Source: Collinsella sp. | Lineage (GTDB): Bacteria; Actinomycetota; Coriobacteriia; Coriobacteriales; Coriobacteriaceae | Assembly: GCA_031296755.1 (NCBI GenBank) | Contig: JAUMMZ010000020.1 | Location: forward strand, 1 to 9,616 | DNA: 9,616 nt | Reading direction: 5' to 3' | Shown: positions 5,772 to 9,616 of the stretch, one piece after another | How the letters are laid out: each line of letters opens with the position of its first letter | Position numbering within the stretch: the first letter of the stretch is position 1 | The notes under the pieces: model-generated | Database searches by the model: none | Told to the model about the DNA's origin: nothing | What the model saw: only the letters and a program-made list of their open reading frames with translations | Program-made: the position numbers and the translations under genes

Positions 5772-7310
5772 CTAATCCGCGTCAACCACGCGAAGCAGAT
5801 AAGCCACACGCGTCGCCGCCGTGCATTTAAAACGTTCGTCCGCGCGAACTCCGGCGACCCACACCACGGCACCTCCCGGCGCCGTCCTCACCACGGGCAC
5901 GCCGGCGCGCTCGGAAACGGGAATGCGAGCCTCGCCTAGCAAGTCGGATACCTTCTTGCTTCGGCCACTCATTCCTAACGGGCACATCACGTCTCCCGGT
6001 GCGGGACCGTCCACCCACAGGCGCGCCAATCGCGCCTCTGCAGGGATCTCGCCACGTGAGCCCGCCAGGATCCGCTCACTATCGCTGTCGGCAAAACCCA
6101 GGGCAGCCGCGTCTACCAAAGCTGTCACTTCCCCGGCAGCCGCAAGCTCACGGGCGCGGCGCACGATATCGCATCCCGGCTCAACGGCCATCGGCTCTGC
6201 GACCAGCATGCGCCCCCCGCCCAACGGCAAACGACCGGGTATGGTAATCCAGTCCGCAACCAGCCCCTCACGAGCCGCCGGCGCCTTAAACGCTAGCATG
6301 CCAAACTCGACGCGCGCGTCAATTCCCGCCGGAAGCGTGACCGAGCCTGTGCCTTCGGCAACGCAGGAAAGGACTCGCTCCACATGTCGCATCTCTGGAC
6401 GAGCGCCCGGATCGATGCGTTTGATCGCCAGTCGCACGATGCGCCGCGCGATTACCACCTCGGCCGCAGCAAGGCGTCTGGCATCGAGCACTAGCGCGCC
6501 CGCCGCCTCCTTGCGCAGGCAGCTTCGAAACGCCTGTGCCGACAGCTGGGATAGAAACGCATCTTCGTCACCCAAGATCTCACAGGCGGCGCCAATCGTC
6601 TTGCACACGCTCGCATTACGCTGTGCCACCACTGGCATTACCCGATGGCGCACGTAGTTTCGCAGATACGAGATATCCTCATTGCTCTCGTCTTCACGCC
6701 ACGGCTGACCATGTACCTGTAGATAGCCCACGAGCTCGCCATGAGTTAGGTCGAGCAAGGGACGCACCACGATATTCCTCCGGCGAGGAATGCTCGATAG
6801 ACCAGCGGGCCCCGAACCCTTAATCGCGTTCATCAAAAACGTTTCCGCGCGATCCGAAGACGTGTGCGCGGTGCAGATACGAGCCGCCGTTCGCGGTGCC
6901 CCCGTCTGGGCGCAGAGTTCGCGAACATACCTCCGCGCCGCGGCATAGCGCACCTCGCGGGCCGCGGCCTCAATATTGCCCGACTCCCCATCAAAATAAG
7001 CGTGCTCCACACACAGCGGTAAACCATATTGCGCGCAGAGCTCACGCACAAAGGCCTCGTCGCCATCGGACGCCTTGCCGCGCAGATGATGGTTTACATG
7101 CAGCACATGCAGGCGCTCGCGAGCAATGGGGGCAACACCGCGTCCGTCTTGGATATCCAGCTTTGATGTGCACGCCATAAGAAGCAGTGCCGTCGAGTCC
7201 GCGCCGCCTGATACCATGAGCACGACAGGAGCTGCCTGCTGCCTCGTCCGGGTCTCATCGACTGCCCCAGGCACGGCATGGTGTCCGTAATGCTGTGATA
7301 CCGTTGGCAT
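5772..7310 (-). CDS. tilS: tRNA(Ile)-lysidine synthetase TilS
   Basis: The 512-residue product ligates lysine to cytidine 34 of tRNA-Ile (CAU) using ATP, switching decoding from AUG to AUA; normally essential. The N-terminal PP-loop ATPase shows SGGADS (34-39), HVNHHLRG (71-78) and KGSGPAGLSSI (164-174). The C-terminal TilS domain is recognisable from CPLGMSGRSKKVSDLLGEAR (443-462) and ends with VWVAGVRADERFK. The segment commonly reading TAHHxDDQAET is TAHTSSDRAET (147-157), probably a lineage variant. The N-terminal 25 residues before the PP-loop domain are poorly conserved, but AAAGGAGG (7317-7324), six bases before ATG, supports this start. It is the first gene of the tilS-hpt-ftsH cluster and is divergent from the MBL-fold gene across a 48-base gap. 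Confidence 0.95.
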   Translation of the reverse strand: MPTVSQHYGHHAVPGAVDETRTRQQAAPVVLMVSGGADSTALLLMACTSKLDIQDGRGVAPIARERLHVLHVNHHLRGKASDGDEAFVRELCAQYGLPLCVEHAYFDGESGNIEAAAREVRYAAARRYVRELCAQTGAPRTAARICTAHTSSDRAETFLMNAIKGSGPAGLSSIPRRRNIVVRPLLDLTHGELVGYLQVHGQPWREDESNEDISYLRNYVRHRVMPVVAQRNASVCKTIGAACEILGDEDAFLSQLSAQAFRSCLRKEAAGALVLDARRLAAAEVVIARRIVRLAIKRIDPGARPEMRHVERVLSCVAEGTGSVTLPAGIDARVEFGMLAFKAPAAREGLVADWITIPGRLPLGGGRMLVAEPMAVEPGCDIVRRARELAAAGEVTALVDAAALGFADSDSERILAGSRGEIPAEARLARLWVDGPAPGDVMCPLGMSGRSKKVSDLLGEARIPVSERAGVPVVRTAPGGAVVWVAGVRADERFKCTAATRVAYLLRVVDAD

Positions 7311-7338
7311 TCGCTTCCTCCTTTATTCGTCCGCACCC

Positions 7339-7344
7339 ATTGTA
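7339..7344 (-). promoter_or_regulatory. Candidate -10 element of tilS
   Basis: The minus strand reads GGA-TACAAT-GGG 28 bases before the tilS ATG, one mismatch from consensus. The best -35-like sequence, AAGACA (7360-7365), is only 15 bases away and overlaps the start of the divergent gene, so the promoter is tentative. Any promoter for the divergent gene must overlap this same 48-base gap. Confidence 0.4.
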
Positions 7345-7358
7345 TCCTTTGGAATCTT

Positions 7359-8168
7359 ATGTCTTGCCTGCACCTTCATATCCTCGGCAGTGGCTCTAAA
7401 GGCAACTGCGCACTCATCGAGGGCCCGCAGGGGCTCATTATGGTCGATGACGGACTGTCTCGCCGCGAGACATTAAAGCGCATGGCAGAACTGGGGCTCT
7501 CGGCAGACAACGTCTCGGCTCTTCTCATTACTCATGAGCATAGCGATCACATCAAGGGCCTCGATGTCTGGTGCAAGCACTGGCACGGCCCCCTCTTTGC
7601 CAGCAGGGGCACTCTTTCGAGCAAAGAAAATCTTTCGCATCTGCCTGTCGAGGAATTCGATCCCGGTGACACCCTATCCATTGCCGGCATCCACGTGCAA
7701 ACCTACTCAACGTCACACGATGTCATCAATCCAGTCGGCTATCGATTCGACACCCTCGATGATTCCATCGGTTTTGCCACCGACACCGGAGAGCTATCGA
7801 GCCAAGCCATGAACACCCTCGAAGATTGTCGAGTCCTCGCACTCGAAAGCAACCACGATGTGACCATGCTGCGCGAGGGAGAATATCCCCGCTTTCTTCA
7901 GGAGCGCATCCTGTCTGCAAGGGGACACCTCTCCAATGGCCAAGCCGCCGAAGCCGCGCGCGAACTTGTTACCGAACGCACCGAACAGCTCATTGCCATG
8001 CATATCAGCCAAGATAACAATCGTCCGAGCCTTACCGTCAAAAGCTATGCCAAAGCTCTGACCGCAACCCTGGATGACGAGGTCGGCAGCTCCGCAACCC
8101 TTCTCCAAGGATCGCGAAAACTCTCGATACGCCCCGCAAGCCAGCATCGGCCAGTAACCATTCAATAG
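7359..8168 (+). CDS. yycJ: MBL-fold metallohydrolase, YycJ/WalJ-type nuclease
   Basis: The 269-residue product is a metallo-beta-lactamase-fold protein of the YycJ/WalJ family, whose characterised members are reported as DNA exonucleases. Visible motifs are GSGSKGNC (10-17), the metal-binding THEHSDH (58-64, ligands His59, His61, Asp63 and His64), His120 in TSHD, Asp142 in FATDTG, LESNHD (162-167), GHLSN (189-193) and His215 in MHISQDNN. GSGSxGN and HxSxDNN are hallmarks of this subfamily. All metal ligands are present, length matches the family (about 265) and no signal peptide or membrane segment is seen. The ribosome-binding site is weak (TTTGGA ending six bases before ATG). In many Firmicutes the gene sits with walRK; here it is divergent from tilS and probably monocistronic, ending at a strong terminator. 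The nuclease role is by family. Confidence 0.92.
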   Translation: MSCLHLHILGSGSKGNCALIEGPQGLIMVDDGLSRRETLKRMAELGLSADNVSALLITHEHSDHIKGLDVWCKHWHGPLFASRGTLSSKENLSHLPVEEFDPGDTLSIAGIHVQTYSTSHDVINPVGYRFDTLDDSIGFATDTGELSSQAMNTLEDCRVLALESNHDVTMLREGEYPRFLQERILSARGHLSNGQAAEAARELVTERTEQLIAMHISQDNNRPSLTVKSYAKALTATLDDEVGSSATLLQGSRKLSIRPASQHRPVTIQ

Positions 8169-8177
8169 ACTGTCCTA

Positions 8178-8227
8178 GACAGCAAAAGGGGCCGAGAATC
8201 GCTTCCCAGCCCCTTTTGCTGTCTTTT
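8178..8227 (+). terminator. Rho-independent terminator after yycJ
   Basis: A perfect 15-bp stem, GACAGCAAAAGGGGC (8178-8192) with GCCCCTTTTGCTGTC (8209-8223), has a 16-base loop and is followed by TTTT. It lies nine bases after the yycJ stop. The convergent hsp20 gene ends 23 bases to its right and has no other visible terminator, so the stem may serve both directions, although no T-run follows on the minus strand. Confidence 0.92.
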
Positions 8228-8250
8228 AATAGCGCAGAACACCAACGAAG

Positions 8251-8682
8251 TTAGTCGATGGAGATCTTCGTAACGTTCTTCTTCTCGACGATCTTGGGGA
8301 CCGTAACGGTCAGGATGCCGTCAGCGTACTTAGCCGAGAGGCCCTCGCTCGAAGCGTCCTTTAGATACACGCCACGCGTCGCGCTGTACGAGCTGAACTC
8401 CTTCTGCAGGAAGTTCTTGCCCTCGTTCTCCTCGTCTTCCTCGACATTCACGCTAATGGACAGACGGCCCTCGTTAAGCTCGACATCGATATCGTCCTTG
8501 GCGACGCCGGTCAGATAAGCCTTGACCTCATAGCCGTCGCCCTTATCCTCAACGTCAACGGGAAACGCCTTGGAAGCAATCGAGTTGTTTGCAAGGTCGG
8601 TCATATCATCAAACAGATCGAACAGCGAGCTAGCAGAAGGACGAACGCCAAAAACCGAACGATAAGGAACCATGCTTGCCAT
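8251..8682 (-). CDS. hsp20: Small heat-shock protein, Hsp20/alpha-crystallin family
   Basis: The 143-residue product is an ATP-independent holdase chaperone that binds unfolding proteins and forms oligomers in the cytoplasm. The N-terminal arm (1-40) contains the Phe-rich SLFDLFDDM. The alpha-crystallin domain spans about 41-130 and ends in ADGILTVTVPK (120-130), the family's A-x-G-V/I-L signature. The C-terminal anchor ends in Ile140-Ser-Ile142, an I-x-I motif used in oligomer assembly. Length is typical. I chose the ATG at 8682 because AAAAGGAG (8691-8698) lies eight bases upstream; the longer frame from 8760 adds 26 residues, lacks family resemblance and runs through the AT-rich promoter region. 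Upstream AT-rich repeats suggest stress control, but no perfect HAIR (CTTGAGT-N7-ACTCAAG) or CIRCE element is visible. Confidence 0.95.
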   Translation of the reverse strand: MASMVPYRSVFGVRPSASSLFDLFDDMTDLANNSIASKAFPVDVEDKGDGYEVKAYLTGVAKDDIDVELNEGRLSISVNVEEDEENEGKNFLQKEFSSYSATRGVYLKDASSEGLSAKYADGILTVTVPKIVEKKNVTKISID

Positions 8683-8958
8683 GTTTACCACTCCTTTTAG
8701 GACTGCCGAGCCATCTTCTAGGTGACTGGGACTTCTTTTGACGCTCATATATATGCCCACACAGTGCTTATATATACATTGACTATAAAGTTTTTTGAGT
8801 CAAGTACTATAAGCATATCTAAGTGTAATTGACTCAGGTTTTAGTAAGGTTAAGGTTCTTTGAACCAGAGCTTAAATAACGAGTATGTTCGCAGCTACAA
8901 ATAACAAGGGGCTTACAATGAGCGCGTACACGTTGTTGGTAACGAGCTAAAGGGCATC
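8683..8958. promoter_or_regulatory. Divergent AT-rich regulatory region, hsp20 / small membrane protein gene
   Basis: This 276-base gap is much more AT-rich than its surroundings. It holds TTGACT (8779-8784), the palindrome TTGAGTCAA (8795-8803), TTGACTCA (8829-8836), CATATATATG (8746-8755) and the short inverted repeat GGTTC-TTT-GAACC (8854-8866). A possible hsp20 promoter on the minus strand pairs TTGACT (8798-8803) with TGTATA (8773-8778), but a 19-base spacer is poor. A plus-strand candidate pairs TTGAAC (8860-8865) with TATGTT (8884-8889) over 18 bases. The TTGA(C/G)TCA copies may be an operator; the regulator is unknown. Confidence 0.5.
8918..8950 (+). CDS. Possible 10-codon leader ORF upstream of the membrane-protein gene
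   Basis: ATG at 8918 is preceded by AAGGGG (8906-8911) at six bases and encodes MSAYTLLVTS before TAA at 8948-8950. That stop overlaps the ribosome-binding site AAAGGG (8949-8954) of the next gene, an arrangement expected for translational coupling or leader control. Against it, TACAAT at 8914-8919 overlaps this ATG and could be the -10 box of the downstream gene, in which case the ORF would not be transcribed from its start. The peptide has no run of one amino acid and is not recognised. Confidence 0.3.
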   Translation: MSAYTLLVTS

Positions 8959-9426
8959 ATGGACGACCAAAACCAGAACAAAATGTTTATGCAGACGCAG
9001 GGGGAAGAAACTTCCACGCAGCCGCCACGGTTCCATCGCCCCCACATCTCGCAAGAGCCCATTAATGATCCGGAGCCCGAGTATGTGACGAGAAATCGAT
9101 ATCAAACACTCGAGGATGCCCAAACGGGACGTAAACATATGGGCGTCGCCTCGGGAGACCCTGTATATCTAAAAGACGCACCATTATCTAAAAACAGCGC
9201 AGCTAGTGATGAGCCACTGAAAGCATCAGCCGCTCATCAACAAAGAGGTTCTCGACCCAAGCAAACCTTGACGCATTCGGCTCGCTATCTCGAAACGCCA
9301 AAACAGGGAAAATCAATCTTCGTTTCGTCAAGTAAAAGACGCAAGCAGCATCGACTGACAATCCTGCTTTTGATCATTGTGGCCATAGCAGTTGCCCTTG
9401 TTATTAGATTTATCTTCTTTAAATAA
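8959..9426 (+). CDS. Uncharacterised protein with C-terminal membrane anchor
   Basis: The 155-residue product is not recognised. Residues 1-125 are hydrophilic, rich in Gln, Pro, Ser, Asp and Lys and probably disordered. A basic stretch KRRKQHR (126-132) precedes one hydrophobic segment, about 133-154 (LTILLLIIVAIAVALVIRFI), and the chain ends one residue later. There is no signal peptide. By the positive-inside rule the long N-terminal part should stay in the cytoplasm, as in a tail-anchored protein. The start is supported by AAAGGG (8949-8954), four bases before ATG. Base composition is more AT-rich than in the neighbouring enzyme genes. It is divergent from hsp20 and convergent with an rRNA operon; no terminator of its own is seen, so the hairpin at 9495-9522 may be shared. 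Coding is well supported; function is unknown. Confidence 0.8.
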   Translation: MDDQNQNKMFMQTQGEETSTQPPRFHRPHISQEPINDPEPEYVTRNRYQTLEDAQTGRKHMGVASGDPVYLKDAPLSKNSAASDEPLKASAAHQQRGSRPKQTLTHSARYLETPKQGKSIFVSSSKRRKQHRLTILLLIIVAIAVALVIRFIFFK

Positions 9427-9458
9427 GGGCTCAATACCAAAAACGATAAGATCGTCTG

Positions 9459-9472
9459 GTGTAATTGAGTCA
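9459..9472 (+). repeat. 14-base repeat matching 8823-8836
   Basis: GTGTAATTGAGTCA here differs at one position from GTGTAATTGACTCA at 8823-8836, on the other side of the small membrane-protein gene. The pair may be binding sites or a chance match. The rest of the gap 9427-9490 shows nothing clear. Confidence 0.5.
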
Positions 9473-9490
9473 TTTACGCCCCATAAACGC

Positions 9491-9522
9491 AAAAAAGGGG
9501 GAGGCCGCGAGGCCTCCCCCTT
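9491..9522 (-). terminator. Rho-independent terminator of the rRNA operon
   Basis: AAGGGGGAGGCC (9495-9506) pairs perfectly over 12 bp with GGCCTCCCCCTT (9511-9522) around a four-base loop. On the minus strand it is followed by more T residues (the A-run at 9491-9494), placing a classical terminator about 33 bases after the 5S end. It can also stop the convergent plus-strand transcript. Confidence 0.93.
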
Positions 9523-9555
9523 CTCAGTTCAAGCGTACGGCTCGGTGCCGTCCAC

Positions 9556-9616
9556 CGGTCAGCGGCGCCCTGGCCTCCCACGGGCTGACCCCGCAGTACT
9601 CTCGGCGCGATGGGGC
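9556..9616 (-). rRNA. rrf: 5S ribosomal RNA, 3' part
   Basis: Read on the minus strand, the window edge contains GAGAGTACTGCGGGGTCA, then GCCCGTGGGAGGCCAGG and GCGCCGCTGACC. This matches the helix IV-loop E-helix V order and the closing 3' strand of helix I in bacterial 5S rRNA. About 60 of the usual 117 bases are visible; the 5' half, and probably 23S and 16S, lie beyond the right edge. The exact 3' end (9555-9558) is estimated from where helix I should close. The terminator immediately downstream supports the call. Confidence 0.88.

Noticed and set aside
4991..5830. 279-codon plus-strand frame over hpt
   Set aside because: It is antisense to hpt and its flanks; the low-complexity composition is that of a shadow frame.
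5821..6657. 278-codon plus-strand frame over tilS
   Set aside because: It is extremely rich in Ser, Ala, Arg, Pro and Thr and antisense to tilS, so it is a shadow.
8683..8760. Longer Hsp20 start at 8760
   Set aside because: The extension does not look like an Hsp20 N-terminus and crosses the AT-rich promoter region; the ATG at 8682 has a strong AAAAGGAG site.
8779..8836. Canonical HspR HAIR or HrcA CIRCE operator
   Set aside because: TTGAGT/ACTCAA half-sites exist, but the N7 spacing of HAIR is missing, and no TTAGCACTC/GAGTGCTAA pair is present.

Overview
This window looks like part of a chromosome from a high-GC, Gram-positive gut anaerobe. Protein style, the tilS-hpt-ftsH cluster and base composition suggest Coriobacteriia, most likely Collinsella. 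That assignment rests on recognition, not on a search. Almost everything here is conserved housekeeping DNA. I see no phage, CRISPR, toxin-antitoxin, insertion-sequence gene or other obvious new multi-gene system; the points of interest are in the non-coding stretches and the last small gene.

Layout. Bases 1-498 (+) are the 3' end of a TrmA/RlmD-type rRNA m5U methyltransferase gene. A shared hairpin separates it from a long minus-strand block. Read from its promoter side, that block is tilS (7310-5772), hpt (5623-5075) and ftsH (5073-2938), ending in a strong intrinsic terminator at 2888-2926. Next come a 60-bp near-perfect palindrome (2809-2868), a class I/II PLP aminotransferase (2748-1564) and a YcdX-like PHP-domain phosphohydrolase (1398-577). 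The short gap between the last two carries what looks like a decayed coding fragment.

Divergent from tilS is a YycJ/WalJ-type metallo-beta-lactamase-fold nuclease (7359-8168, +), closed by a 15-bp terminator hairpin. Convergent to it is a small heat-shock protein gene (8682-8251, -). Its AT-rich upstream region, with repeated TTGA(C/G)TCA elements, is shared with a divergent gene for an unrecognised 155-residue protein with a single C-terminal membrane segment (8959-9426, +), which is preceded by a possible 10-codon leader ORF. The window ends in the 3' part of a 5S rRNA gene on the minus strand (about 9556-9616) with its rho-independent terminator, so an rRNA operon lies just to the right.

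How the genes relate. TilS (tRNA-Ile lysidine synthesis), Hpt (purine salvage) and FtsH (membrane AAA+ protease) form the classical Gram-positive cluster, with hpt and ftsH one base apart. Hsp20 and FtsH both belong to protein quality control but are not in one operon here. The aminotransferase and the PHP protein are probably separate metabolic genes.
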